NCBI RefSeq assembly: GCF_033115175.1
Contig: NC_084836.1
Coordinates: forward strand, 81,186,253-81,250,252
Direction: 5' to 3'
From: Lepus europaeus
Lineage: Eukaryota > Chordata > Mammalia > Lagomorpha > Leporidae
DNA: 64,000 nucleotides
Below, piece by piece: positions 1-11,375 of this stretch. Numbering within the stretch: the first letter of the stretch is position 1; each line of letters begins with the position of its first letter. The notes beneath the pieces are model-generated. The model saw nothing but the letters and a program-made list of their open reading frames with translations. It was not told the origin of the DNA and ran no database searches. Made by a program: the position numbers and the translations under genes.

Positions 1-701
1 TCAGTGTTTCATCTTTACTGTAGATGGAAACCAATTCTTTGTCCTTAACCAGATAAGAGATTCACAGCCATCCTCTTATTACGTGCTTTTTGTTTGGCCA
101 GTTTGTTAATTTCCTTTTTTGCCTTTGATTTTTATCATTTTCTCCTCATTTGTTTGGAAATGATATATACTACTTCTGTTTTTAATGTATATCCACTTAC
201 AAACATGTACCTATGTTTATATACATATTTTATGTATATATGTACAGCCATACCCATACAAATAAAGCTTATAACAAGGGCTTAGACCTGGGAAGGGACC
301 TTAGTGGTTTTCTACTGAGGAAGAGACTATCCTGTAGATACATTAATTCCCAAGTGCAAGGTCACATCTGCCGTGAACCCATTTTCTAACTCCCTGTTGA
401 CAGTGCCCAAGTATGTCATTAATAGGTATAAACTATAATCTTAAAGTTTCCTCCCCTCCTTGCTGAGCGGTCTTACTGTTCCTATTCTGTTTCACAGCTG
501 GTAGGCCTACAGCAGGGCCTCAAACCCCACCCACTTTCCTCAGACACACAATAGGAACAGGACAGAGTTGTGAGGACCACAGGAGGCTGAAGATGCAATC
601 CCTGTGAACCGCAAAGCATGATAGTCGGTCAGCCCCAGGGAAGAATCACAATGATCCAGGTTTAAAGATCACTATGTATACTGAAGAAAACAGTATCTCA
701 C
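1..701 (-). other. NAA20 intron 4 (part), no repeat recognised
   Basis: Unique AT-rich sequence beyond the NAA20 exon 4 donor. I searched it for the next NAA20 exon by expected peptide and did not find it. The short open frame near 94-285 is low-complexity and not a gene. Confidence 0.7.
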
Positions 702-837
702 CTTTCTGAAATCTCCTCTAGTAGCTCCATAAGTTTAGCAGCCAAACCAAGGCGGCGAAATTCTGGGGCGACAGACAGAGCTGTGACGTGCCCATGCCAT
801 TCTTCCCTAGCTACTGAGCCTTCGGCTTTACCCATAA
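702..837 (-). CDS. NAA20: NAA20 exon 4 with acetyl-CoA-binding loop
   Basis: 136 nt, acceptor TTGGCAG, donor GTGAGA. It encodes the end of the split Ile codon, MGKAEGSVAREEWHGHVTAL and SVAPEFRRLGLAAKLMELLE, then EISE and two bases of the next codon. RRLGLA is the Q/R-x-x-G-x-G/A acetyl-CoA pyrophosphate loop of GNAT enzymes. The protein continues in exons outside the window. Confidence 0.95.
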
Positions 838-3800
838 CTGCCAAGACAACAAAAATGCATTCAGTAGATACACTGGTTTACATGTAAACACATAATTACT
901 GTTGGGACAGTTCTGTTGCAAAGGAAACTAAGACAAACACTTAAGCACTATCTGAGGTCATGCAGTTAATGGTTATTAATGCCTTCGTTTACCTGCAAAG
1001 GCACTGCTATGTATCTACAGCCAGGATCAATATAAATTGAAAGAAATGATGTATTACGAACAAACTCTGAACAGAGGCCTAGAGTATGTATTTTTTCAAA
1101 GCTCTGCATCTCGTGGGTGTCTGTATACATGACAGTTACTTCACAGCTCCAACTTCTTGTAAGTAATACTAAGTCTATGAAGACGCCATAATCCCTGCAT
1201 TATGTACCAAATATACCAGGTAGTAATTAAACACAAATACAGAATAAAAGCTCCAAGGCGACTGAGGCTATGTATCCGGTTCTGTCATATCTCCTACACC
1301 TACCACAATGCCTAAAACAGCCAGAAGTTCAATAAACTGAAACAATGATTATCTAATCCTGCAGTCTCAATCAAGTTGAAACCTATATGACGATCTTAAC
1401 TACTTCTGAAAAAAGTATCAATGGCGTGATACTTACTATAACCCATTAATTCTCCACCAGGTGCCTCTGCAACAATGAAATACTCTGGCCAGTGGGCGAG
1501 GTACTGTAGGTAAAAAGGAATCCCATACTAGAATCCTGTTAAGGAGTGTGAAAAATAACAGGCAGGAAAAGGTTCTTCATTAGAGGAATATTTTGAGAAG
1601 AGACTCCTGTAAAGTATATTGCAGGGCCGGCGCTGTAGTGTAGTGGTTAAAGCCTCCACCTGCAGTGCCGGCATCCCATAGGTGCTGGGCCTGGTCCCAG
1701 CTGCTCCACTTCCCATCCAGCTCTCTGCTGTGGCCTGGGAAAGCAGTGGAAGATGGCCCAGGTCCTTGGGCCCCTGCACCCATGGGGGAGACCTGGAAGA
1801 AGCTTCTGGCTTTGGATCAGTGCAGCCAATTCCCCGGGGAGTGAACTAGCAGATGGAAGACCTCTCTCTCTGCCTTTCCTTCTCTAACTCTTTCAAATAG
1901 AATAAATAAATTTTTAAAAAGATGGCCAAGGTGCTTGGGACCCTGCACCATGTTGGAGACCGGAAAGAAGCTCCTGACTTTGGATCGGCCCAGCTCTGGC
2001 CCCTGTGACCATCTGGAGAGTGAACCAGCGGACAGAAGACCTCTGTAACTCTGCCTTTCAAATAAAGAAATCTTCCTTTAAAAAAAAAAAAAAAAAAGTG
2101 GGAGGGGGGGAAAAGTGAGAATATCAATGAAGTGAAATGAAAAGCTGAAAGCTGCTTCTTGAAAAAAAAAAAAGTACATTGCTTGTTACTTTATCCCCAG
2201 GTCTACATATGTATGGTTTCTGTCCAATCACTGCATGAAATATTTATGGCAGCATGGAGTTTTAACCAAATGACCTAGACCTATAACCTCACATGTAGAA
2301 CAGGGACAGTATCCTGTAATGGAAAGCAGAGAACCAGAACTCCAGAGTTCTCCTACGGTCCACTTGCTGCACCAACCTCTGCACTGCACTTTCATCACCT
2401 GTGCTCACTGCCTCCTCTTAGGACTACGAATGCCATGTTCCAAACAGCCTGGGAGCACTGGGCGTCTGGCCCAGCAGTCTGGAACTGTGATTCCAATTTA
2501 TAACAGTGCGTGGATTTAAATCCTGGTTCCACTCCCCATTCCAGCTTCCTGCTGATGTGCACGCTGGTTGGCAGCAGGTGCTGGTTCAACCTCCGACCCA
2601 CAGGGGAGACCCAGCTTCAGTTCCTGGCTTCTGGTTCTGCCAGGCCCAGGCCCAGCCTCAGTTATTGTGGATATATGGGTAGTGAACCAGTGGATTGGAG
2701 ACCCGTCTCAAACTTAAATGCTCATTCCTGCATTTCTTCCTAACGTAAGATTTCTAATGTGACTTCGTAAGAGGACGCTGTCGGTCATGTGAGTTCCTAG
2801 AAAACTCGATTAGTGCTTTTCAAAAATCTCTGAGGCAGTTGTAATGTTGAGAACTCAGACATAACCCTTAACATGGCAGGTGGTCTCCTGCCACTCAAAC
2901 TCTGCCACCCGCCTCCCTCTGGCTGCAGGAGGAGCCCATCAACCGTGAGGACCTATCATCTGGTCACTTTCAAATCCGGGCTCACCTGGATTATAGGGCA
3001 TTTACTGTCAAGTTAAAAAAAATGGTTTTTGAACAGAAATATCTTCAATTAGTCATAATTTTTAAAATACAAAGGAAAACTGGATTTTTTTGCTTTGCTG
3101 TTCAACTTTTGATATGTAGTCCTGTTCCCACCTACATCTCTGTTGTCAATTTTCTCTGCTACATAGCATTACTTTGCCTGCAGAGACAGTTTAAATATCT
3201 TTCTTGAGACAATGGGTATCTAGATCACTTCCAGTTGTTCAAAAACCTTAAGTCTTTCGTGAATAAAGCTTATTTCACTTTGCTTACTCTGTGTGAATGT
3301 TGCTCTGAAACTTTAATATTGTAACTCCCCTGAAATAAACAACTTCTCTAATGATGCAGCTCAGGGGTTAGCAAGCTTTTTATTGGAAGGGCCAGATGGG
3401 AAATAGCCCAGGCTTCGTGGAACATATGGTGTTTGCCGCAACTACTCAAAGCTGTGAAAGCCACAGACAACATGTAAGTTAATCAGCATGATGTGTCCCA
3501 ATAAAATCCTATTTACACAAACAGGCAGCACACCAGATCTGCCAACCCTGACATCAGCTGCCTCTGCTGATTTTCAGCTTTCAGGAAAAAGACATAGTAG
3601 CGCAGTTCCAAAGTGCCTGCCAGTGACGCTGTGGCAGTTAATAACGTTCCTAGCAATTTACGAGAATGTCCTCTTGCCTCACCAATCATCAGCATGGAAT
3701 TTTATCATTCTGGCTTTATTCCTATGTCTCTGGCTACTGAGACTGAACTCCAGTATGTGCACTAGCCTCCTATATGCCCTCTTCTGGGAAACTGTCAGTT

Positions 3801-6800
3801 ACTAGGACCCTCCAATCCACCTGCCATGGCCACAGATGACAACTGGGGAATCCAACTCTGGTGCTAGTGTTCTGTTCTGAAGATTTCTCTCTTTATTTGA
3901 AAGAGTTACACACAGAGACAGAGAAAGCAAACTTCCATCCACTGGTTCACTCCCCAGATGGCTGCCAACAGCTGGGGCTGGGTCAGGATGCAGCCAGGAG
4001 CTTCTTCCAGGTCTCCCACATGGGTGCAGGGGCCCAAGCACTTGGGCCATCTTCTGCTGCTTTCTCGGGCACATTAGCAGGGAGCTGGATTAGAAGCAGA
4101 ACAGCCAGGACCCAAAGTGGTGCCCACATGGGATGCCCAGCATCACAGGCGGCAGCTTTACCAACTGTGCCACAGTGCCAGCCCCAACTTTGTGGTTTAA
4201 GCCACTGAAGCTGTGAGGCTTATCTGCTATGGCAGCATAACCCACTGTGTGCATCTTTGCCCACTCTCTTACCAAGAGACTGACAAAGACAAATAATAAC
4301 TGTTGCTCCAAATCCTTTATTCACACTTCAGTACTCCAGATGAGACTGGGTATGTGGGGCAGGAGACAAGCCCTGGTCCGTGAGACCCAGAAGGGCTGTG
4401 CGCTATTTCCCAACAGCATCCTTAAGAGGGAAGGCCACTCCCCCCTTCCCTCTGGTGATCCCTGGAAACGTGTGGGGGTGCTTTTGCTCCGGCAGCCATC
4501 GGGATCAGGAAGACCCAGGCCACCCTGGGGATGCCAGAGCTGCTAAAGTGCAGAGAGCCTGGCCGCTGGTGACCTCATGGACAGCTACAGCTCAGCACCT
4601 CCAGAGCTGTTGCCATCAGAGAAATGCGCCACTGCAGAAGCCCCTGTGCTCTGTTGTGGACAGGCGCGCTGATCACCAAGGGAGGCGCCGGGGCGGGGGG
4701 ATCTGTACTGTTATAGATTTATAGGAGATTTTTGTATCAACAGTTTGTCAGGCAGACTGAAGACAACTTCTGCTCTCGTTTTTGTTTTAATTCCTTTCTA
4801 TGTTGATTATGGTGTTTCCTCAATTACAAGCTTAATTTTTTTTTTTGGTACTCAAGGCTGGTTTTTTTCCTTTTGTTTCTCCATTTTCATTTGTTTACTT
4901 AGTAATTTTTTTTTAAAAAGGATACAGTTTCTGTAAGTGGATCCAAATTACTAAAAGAAACAAGAAAAATGTTAATAGTAAGCAGTATTTACAAAAACCA
5001 GTATAAATAAGCATGCTAAACTTCATATTATCACCAGGGGGGAAAAAGTGCTTAACCTGCAACTTTAAAACCAACTTGAGGGGTGAGGAAAACTCAACTA
5101 CTGATGGCCACGATGAGCCGTCACAGCAGCTAGAGCTGCCCATACATTTCCATTTAACTGCCACGTCCTTACATGCTAATCTACAGTTAGTAAGTCTACA
5201 TCCGGGTCTTCCATCCTCTAAGAGGCAACGACTTGTTAGTGGAACTGGGACTGTCCAGGCAGGTTCCTCCCACAGACAGAAGGTTCCAGGTGGTCACTGC
5301 AGCTTCCCACCCCTAGGATCCTCCCTGCCTCTCAGGCCTTCCCTGGAAGATCTTCCTTGGTCCGTGACTCCCCCTGTACAGTGGGTGCTCCTGCCTCACA
5401 GTCTCTGCTCCCCATTCCTCCATTTTCTCAGACTCTTAACACACCACCCACCCCCAAATCAACACTCTTAAAACCCATCTCCTCCACCCCCAAACGGCCC
5501 GCCCTCTGCTCGTCAGTTACTGGGCCCGCCACTGTGCCAGACGCAGAACCAGCTCTTCGGAGCTCAGCCTCGTCCCATTTCTGGTCGGATTCTTCTCTGG
5601 GACCTTCGACAATGCCAGTCCCACGCCACTTCTCTAGTCCGGCGGCTCTAACTTTTCAGTGTCAGAACGTTTTTTGTGCAAAAATTAATGAGTGTCCCCC
5701 AAAACACTGTTTATGTGAGCTCTTTTACTATTTTAAAAATTATTAATAAATCAATTATGTGTCAACATGAATAACTTCACCAAAAAAAAAATTTTTTTTA
5801 ACAATTTTGGTTTTTAACAATTTGGCAAGGTCCGGAAGACAGCTGGATTCTCAAGCAGTTCGTGTGCTTGCTGCTCCTGCATCTTCAATGTCCCTTTCCT
5901 AGAAGTGTGCAAACACGACGCACACTCAGCAGCAGCGGCGTGGGGCACAGCCCCCGCCCGTCCCCCGCCACCTGAAACACTCGCGTCACTCAGCCCCCCA
6001 CATCCCACCTCACCTGTGGGCCCCGCTGCGACCCTGGATGGCTGAGGGAGCCACGCTCCATCATGGACATCACCCAGCTTCCCAGTCACCTAGGTAGTCA
6101 CGACCTCCCATCCCCCAATTCTCTCTCTAGTCCAGGCCTAAACTTGAGACCTCCCTGCCCAGATGCTTGGCTGACCCCTCCACCTGGGTGTCTCCTCACA
6201 TGCCCACAGTCCACTGCAGCCACGCGGGTCACTGGTGCCCGTACAGCTCCCCTGCCCCCGCGTGCACGGGACTCACCCACTCCTTCCGGTCCGTCTGCAC
6301 TGACGCCTTCCCTGGACACCCAGTGAGTGCAAAGCTCAATGCCCACTCCCTTCCAGCGTCCCTTCTTCCCTCTGCGGAACACTACATTCTACATGTTGTG
6401 TTACTGCCTCCCTCTAAAATGCATGTTCCATAGAGACACCAGCGTTCTGTTTTGTTCTCTGCATCTCTAGTACCGGCCCACAGCAGGCACTCAAATACTT
6501 TCCCCAAAGTTCGTGTTTGTTAAATGAACTGCAGCGTTCTCCATGCACTGCTTCACGTCTTCCTCCAACACCTGATTCCAGTGACTCTCAGAGTTTCCCA
6601 CCACAATGCCCTAATCAAAGCGGCAACAGGAGCCAGCGGGGAGGAAGTGAGGGTCTCCCGCAGGCCTATGACGGAGACCTGAACAAAGCAAATGATCTCG
6701 GACGCCCCATGTAGGGCTCTGCTGTGGTTTCCTTCCATGTTACCCGTGTCACGTCACACCCTGCCACCCCTTCCCGCAGCGCCAAGCTGCAACCTGTCCG

Positions 6801-8517
6801 CTTGCTCCCAGGCTGCCCCTCCCAAACACAAGCTCTTTTCAGGCCACCACCTCTGGGCTGCTGCCAGGGCCAACTCCTCTGCTCTGCTCACAGTCACAGC
6901 TGCTGGTGGGCATGAGGTTAGCCCCCAAAGCCGCGGTTCTCAGCCAAGCATTTGCAGTTCCAAAATATCCCCTGTGACCAGGGACCAACTCTTTAAGAAC
7001 CACCTGCCCCTTTGATCCGATGCCTTCATCACTGGGTGTGTGATTCCCATTGACTGTTCCAGCGGTAGACCAGTACTGCTGTAGCAGGAATGCTTAACAA
7101 TGTTGCATACGAAAGAATACAATAAACACTTTGATTCTGAGGTGCAGCCGCTTACACCGGGCTGCTTCACTTCTGATCCAGCTCTCTGCTAGTGTACCTG
7201 GGAGATGGAAGATAGCACTCTCTGTCTCTCCCTCTAACTCTGCCTTTCAAATAAGTGAACAGATTTTTTTAAAAGGTTTTTTTTTTTTTTTTTTTTAATT
7301 TGAGAGGCAGAGTTACAGAGAGAGAGGGAGGTCTTCCATCCCCTGGTTCCCTCCCCAAATGGCCACAATGGCCGAAGCCAGGAACTTCTTCCAGGTCTCC
7401 CACGTGGGTGTAGGAGCCCAAGGACTTGAGCCATCTTCTACTGCTTTCCCAGGCCATTGCAGGGAGCTGGATCGGAAATGGAGCAGCTGGAACTCAAACC
7501 AGTGCCCATAGGGGATGCCAGCACCGCAGGATGCTTAACCTACTACGTATGCCAAGGCGCCAGCCCCCAATAAATCTTTTTAAAACCGTATTCTGACTTT
7601 GTGATTCTTTAAAAAAAAAAAAAAAAAAAAAAAACAGGGCTAACAGGATTAATTGCTGACTCCACCCACTCCCATCTCAGGGCCGGCTCACCTGCACGCC
7701 GGGGTTCACTCATTCACAGAATGGGATGACAGCACGTCTCAGGGCAGCGGGTTATCACAGGAGCACTCAGAACAGGTGCGGGGGCGGCGAGCGCGCAATG
7801 CGAGCCTCCTGGGCTGGGCTGCGGTCAGGGCTTACAGAAGAGTCTCCCCGCAGGGCCGAGTGGAAGCCCCTCGACCTTGGGGCCGAGCCGTGTCACCCTG
7901 CTCTCCCGGGCTGCTCTGTCCCAGGAACCACACCTGCATTCGCACCGACCGCGCACCTCTCCCCGCTCCGCCTGCGCCCTTCGGGACCCCGCTCGGCGCT
8001 GCTCCCGGCTACCTCGTCCCACGTCCCCTTGACCCGGGACCTGCTGCCCCGCAGGTCAGACCCGGGACGGGGGCCAGGACAGCGAAACGGGACAATAAAG
8101 TCAACTTCCCCAACTGCCCGGACAACTCCAAGATAAACAGTGCCTGCGAGTCACGGGGCCTGCCCGGTGTCCGCACCCCGCGGCGCCTGCACCCGCAAAT
8201 GCCCGCACAGGACAGAAGGGGGACGAGGCCGCCGCCCGGGCACCCAGCCCGCAGGCTCCCGCGGCCCCAGAGCTGCCTCGCTCGCGACCCGGGCCCTCCC
8301 CGAGCCAGCTAGCGCCGGGCGCTCCGCAGCCGCGCCCCCCCGAGCACGCAGCGCCCCGGGGCCTCGGCCAAGACCGCAGCCCCGGGCCCGCCCGGCCTCC
8401 GACCCCGCGGCCCCCGGGGCTGCGCCCGGCCAGCAGCGGGCGGCTCAGGACGCGCCGCACTCACATGTTGTTGAAGCGGAACAGGTCGTCGCAGGTGAAA
8501 GCCCGGAGCGTGGTCAT
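702..8517 (-). CDS. NAA20: NAA20, catalytic subunit of NatB N-terminal acetyltransferase (exons 1-4, 3' part outside window)
   Basis: NAA20 pairs with NAA25 to form the NatB complex, which acetylates the N-terminus of nascent proteins starting Met-Asp, Met-Glu, Met-Asn or Met-Gln at the ribosome. Four exons (8465-8517, 4926-4950, 1437-1527, 702-837) have GT/AG borders. They join in frame into residues 1-101 plus a split codon, out of 178 in the human protein. The translated part matches the human sequence as I remember it without a difference. It covers the first half of the GNAT fold, including the acetyl-CoA loop RRLGLA in exon 4. Exons for the C-terminal ~77 residues are not found between 1 and 701, so they lie off the low-coordinate edge. 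The gene is downstream of RIN2 on the same strand. A CpG island covers the promoter, as expected for a housekeeping gene. Confidence 0.95.
838..1436 (-). other. NAA20 intron 3 with an L2-like fragment
   Basis: Mostly unique intronic sequence. 1285-1350 resembles the 3' end of an L2/MIR-type element in reverse orientation (CCTACCACAATGCCTAAAAC followed by a TTCAATAAACTGAA-like end). Confidence 0.5.
1437..1527 (-). CDS. NAA20: NAA20 exon 3
   Basis: 91 nt encode YGIPFYLQYLAHWPEYFIVA followed by EAPGGELMGY and the first base of an Ile codon. The acceptor is TTCTAG (weak pyrimidine tract) and the donor is GTAAGT at 1431-1436. The segment spans the substrate-facing loop and the beta2-beta3 strands of the GNAT fold. 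Confidence 0.95.
1623..1920 (+). mobile_element. CSINE, near full length
   Basis: Starts GGGCCGGCGCTGTAGTGTAG and ends in an AATAAATAAA tail. The tRNA-derived head with box A/B-like motifs and the GAAGATGGCCCAGGTCCTTGG body are clear. Confidence 0.95.
1921..2098 (+). mobile_element. CSINE, 5'-truncated
   Basis: Begins inside the body (GATGGCCAAGGTGCTTGGG) directly after the tail of the preceding copy and ends in poly(A): a 5'-truncated copy that landed in the A-rich tail of its neighbour, or a tandem remnant. Confidence 0.85.
2455..2735 (+). mobile_element. CSINE, strongly diverged
   Basis: Recognisable body (CTTCCTGCTGATGTGCA, AGTGAACCAGTGGATTGGAG) but many changes and no tail: an old copy. 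Confidence 0.7.
3362..3550 (+). mobile_element. hAT-Charlie-type MER fossil
   Basis: Starts CAGGGGTTAGCAAGC, then AAGGGCCAGAT and CCAATAAAATCCTATTTACA, ending near AACCCTG. This is the pattern of an old non-autonomous hAT element found across placental mammals; I do not name the subfamily. A second copy in opposite orientation is at 62308-62503. Confidence 0.7.
3877..4185 (-). mobile_element. CSINE
   Basis: Reverse copy running from TTTATTTGAAAGAGTTACACA to CCACAGTGCCAGCCCC. Confidence 0.92.
4926..4950 (-). CDS. NAA20: NAA20 exon 2, a 25-nt microexon
   Basis: On the minus strand a TTTCTTTTAG acceptor precedes 25 nt that complete the split Ile codon and encode NLDPLTET. The donor is GTATCC at 4920-4925, weak because it lacks G at +5. 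The peptide fits exactly between exon 1 (…FRFNN) and exon 3 (YGIPFYLQ…) of NAA20 and keeps the frame. Its length is not a multiple of three, so skipping it would shift the frame. The exon is too short to be found by ORF search; I located it from the expected peptide. Confidence 0.93.
6415..6530 (-). mobile_element. L2-like 3' fragment
   Basis: GCATCTCTAGTACCGGCCCA, CAGCAGGCACTCAAATACTT and a TTTGTTAAATGAAC end resemble the 3' end of L2 in reverse orientation. Confidence 0.5.
7140..7275 (+). mobile_element. CSINE fragment, internally deleted
   Basis: Head region, TCCAGCTCTCTGCTAGTG, then a jump to the CTCTGCCTTTCAAATAAGTG tail. Confidence 0.8.
7276..7567 (-). mobile_element. CSINE
   Basis: Reverse copy with a poly(T) start and GGCGCCAGCCCC end. 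It abuts the tail of the plus-strand fragment, forming an inverted pair. Confidence 0.92.
8465..8517 (-). CDS. NAA20: NAA20 exon 1 coding part
   Basis: Start codon at 8515-8517 (CAT on the plus strand). The 53 nt encode MTTLRAFTCDDLFRFNN plus the first two bases of an Ile codon, followed by the strong donor GTGAGT at 8459-8464. The start context is GAC-ATG-A, with a purine at -3. No upstream ATG is visible in the GC-rich leader between 8518 and about 8640. This is the N-terminus of the acetyltransferase, including the first beta strand and helix of the GNAT fold. Confidence 0.95.
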
Positions 8518-8666
8518 GTCGCCGTCGCCACCCCAACTCCTGCCGAAACCTGCTCGCTTCGACCCTGCGCCCGCTCCACCGGAAAGCACCCCGCGCACGG
8601 CCACGGCGGGTCAACGGTGGGGAACTGCTTCCGGGTCACGAGTCTCAGCCACACTGCGAAGACACA

Positions 8667-8680
8667 GCGCCCTCTGGCGG
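8667..8680 (-). promoter_or_regulatory. CTCF-type motif upstream of NAA20
   Basis: On the minus strand, 13 of 14 bases fit the core consensus CCASYAGRKGGCRS. It lies about 150 bp upstream of the NAA20 start codon. Binding is inferred from the motif only. Confidence 0.45.
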
Positions 8681-9192
8681 CCGACTTCGGGTATTACCGG
8701 GACGCTCCTTTAACGTCGCGGGCAGCTTAGAACCACTGTGGGTCATGGCAACACAGGTGCAGAGACTCAGACGGAAGCAGAGCCACCTGCTTGGAAAGTT
8801 CTTTTCCCTCACCCTCTCTCTAGGTAGCCAGTGAAGTGGTCTTGGCGGACAGAAAGCAAATAACTCATCCAGGTGAAACTGGCACTGCAAGACACTCAGG
8901 TCTCCAACTTCCCTGGGTCCCAAGCTGCACCACGTGGGGCCAACTTACTAACCAGAAGTGCAGCACAGACTTAGCAGGAGGATGAGAACGCGGGTGGCTG
9001 AGAAAAAGGAGCCTCCCCACCCCCAATCACAAGGACCTTCTGAGGCCCAAGCTGAGTTCTAGGTGTGGTTCCCAACCCCAGCAATGCTTGAGCATAAATC
9101 AGGTGTAGCAATAGTCCCGGAGAGCCCCAAGTTCAAGTCCACAGGTAGCACAAACGTGACCACTGCCTGCCACACGTTTGAAAAGAGAGGCT

Positions 9193-9538
9193 TAAAAAAA
9201 GATTTATTTATTTATTTGAAAGCCAGAGCTTCCAAGAGGCAGAGGCAGAGAAAGAGAGAGAGGGAGAGAGAGAGAGAGAGGTCTTCCATCCCCTGGTTCA
9301 CTCCCCAGATGGCCACAATGGCCGGAGCTGTGCTGATCTGAAGCCAGGAGCCAGGAGCTTCCTCTGGGTCTCCCGTGTGGGTGCAAGGGCCCGAGGACTT
9401 GGGCCATCTTCTACAGCTTTCCCAGGCCATAGCAGAGAGCTGGATTGGAAGTGGAGCAGCTGGGACTCGAACCTGCGCCCATAAGGGATGCTGGCACTGC
9501 AGGCGGCAGCTTTACTGGCTACACCACAGTGCCGGCCC
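9193..9538 (-). mobile_element. CSINE, full length
   Basis: GATTTATTTATTTATTTGAA start, an expanded GA tract at 9240-9280, CAGTGCCGGCCCC end. Confidence 0.95.
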
Positions 9539-9862
9539 CAAGATTATTTATTTATTTGAGAGATAGAGCTACAGAGAGAGGGAGAGACAGACAGAGAGAG
9601 AGATCTTCTATCCACTGGTTCACTCCCTCAAAAGGCTGCAATGGCTGGGGCTGGGTGGGTTCATCTGAAGCCAGGAGCTTCTTCCAGGTCTACTATATGG
9701 GTGCAGAGGCTCAAGCACTTGGGCCATCTTCCACTGCTTTCCGAGGCACATTAGCAGGGAGCTGGATCAGAAGTGGAGCAGCCGGGACTCGAACCAGTGC
9801 CCATGTGGGATGCCGGCATCTCCAGTGGCAGATTTCCCTGATGCGCCACAGCGGCAGTCTCG
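9539..9862 (-). mobile_element. CSINE, adjacent to the previous copy
   Basis: GATTATTTATTTATTTGAGA start immediately after the end of the preceding reverse copy: a head-to-tail pair. Confidence 0.92.
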
Positions 9863-9879
9863 CTGGTGGCTTTCTGTAC

Positions 9880-9985
9880 AAACTGAACACGAAACTACCA
9901 GTCAAGTCCCACTCCTGGGCATTTATCCCAGAGAAGAGAAAGCTACGTTCACACGAAAACCCATACCGTCCTGGGTAAGCAGCGT
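9880..9985 (+). mobile_element. L1 fragment (ORF2 end region)
   Basis: AAACTACCAGTCAAGTCCCA and CACTCCTGGGCATTTATCCC are typical of the distal ORF2 part of mammalian L1. Short and without ends. Confidence 0.6.
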
Positions 9986-11375
9986 CAGAGGCTTGGGCGC
10001 CGTATTTCACGCATAGGACTGTCTGGAAAAGGCAGAGTTACAGGGAGAGAGAAGAGAAGGGTGATGGCCTGGGGCTGGGCTAGGGGAGCACACGGAGACT
10101 GATGCAGGGGTGGGAAGGGAGGTAGAGGGGAGATACGTTGAGCAGGGGTGGCTTCCTGACCCCATGTGTCCCATGTCTGTCCAAGCGCCCAGACTGCAAA
10201 CTACAAGGAGGGAATTTGACTGCCTGTCAGTTCTATCTGAATCAACCTGACTTTAAAACAAAAAGAATCGGTTCAGCTTTCTCCCACGCAGCCACCATCA
10301 TTTCAACAAATTTATTTAAAAAATCACCAATTGAATGAAACCCCCTTAGGACTCCCGGGGAGTTGGGCTTCTGGAACATTCTGTGATTGATTTCCATTTC
10401 AGTGCACTCGATTTTGTTTTCAACACACAGACACGGTGGCTGTCCTGGCTGTACAACTTCCCTACATTAAAAAGATGATTCATGGAGGTTTTTATTTACC
10501 ATTTCACGCAGGGTAATGCCTTTGACTGCTTAGCTGGAAAAAACCTGCAAGCTCTGATCACATTTAATCACGGAGCACTTTGCTGCTCATTGAAAGAAAA
10601 CACCATGTGCTCTCTGCAGAGAGTGCTGACCCAGATTCAGAGCCGTCGTTGCAAAAACTCCACAGTTAAACCAAGCAAACAGCTTGCGGTTCATCTGCCA
10701 CTACTCTGCAGTTTCTCCTGCGGGTTACGTGGAGGCACTGGGCGCACCGTCGATATACATTCTGATAAATCCCAGGCTACACGAATGAAATAAGCCAGCA
10801 TGGATGCTTGTGCTTTTATTAAAAAAAAAAAACAACAATTTTTTATAAAATATTGACTAGACAGGCTAGATGCATTGGTCCTGACCATGGATATAATAAG
10901 CATCTATTTCCAATTTTGCTAACATGCTTTAAACAGGTGTAATTTTAAAACTGCACAGAGGTTTGAATTAGATAGGGCAAGCTGCACACATCTGTTCTCT
11001 ACATAAAGAGAAGTTTAAAAGAACAGAAGAGGAGACAATAGCCTAAGAAATGGCCAGATTTGACTAGGATTCTCAGGTAACAGACAGAAGGCAGAAAGTT
11101 GAGTGAGGCAGACAGAAACATGAATGGGATGCAAGGCCACGGATTCCTGCTGCAGAATCCTAGGAGGCTCGGGAATTAGACACAGCAGGTGGGACTGCAG
11201 GCAGGAGTCAGGAGCCCAGAGCCTTCCTCCAGCCAGGGAGGCCAGCAGGGTGCACCACTCTGGCCGTCACTGGCCGTTCTGAAGACACTGAATAATTCAC
11301 ACCTTGGTCACCACCAAGCACGTTTTACTAAGTCTGTCTTGGTAGGTGTTGGGCCCACTGGTGAAGATGTCTACA

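Larger units (their letters stand above)
1528..4925 (-). other. NAA20 intron 2
   Basis: Contains four CSINE copies or fragments (1623-2098, 2455-2735, 3877-4185) and a hAT-type fossil at 3362-3550, listed separately. The remainder (2099-2454, 2736-3361, 3551-3876, 4186-4925) is unique sequence in which I see no gene. Confidence 0.8.
4951..8464 (-). other. NAA20 intron 1
   Basis: 5000-7140 is unique apart from an L2-like fragment near 6415-6530 in reverse orientation. 7140-7567 holds two CSINE pieces, and a poly(A) tract lies at 7612-7634. From about 7740 it enters the CpG island. No exon-like conservation is recognised. Confidence 0.7.
7740..8720. promoter_or_regulatory. CpG island and promoter of NAA20
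   Basis: The stretch is visibly GC-rich and dense in CG dinucleotides, especially 8040-8640, unlike the AT-rich flanks. It covers NAA20 exon 1, its 5'UTR and the start of intron 1. No TATA box is visible upstream of the ATG. ACCCGGAAG at 8628-8636 (minus strand) is an ETS/GABPA-type site of the kind common at CpG-island start sites. Transcription probably starts between about 8540 and 8640 (inference). Long open frames within it are a by-product of GC content. Confidence 0.85.

Noticed and set aside
7653..8730. Long open frames of 119-219 codons in several frames
   Set aside because: They lie in the GC-rich CpG island around NAA20 exon 1, where stop codons are rare by composition. All frames are open at once and the peptides are Pro/Arg/Ala-rich without recognisable domains.
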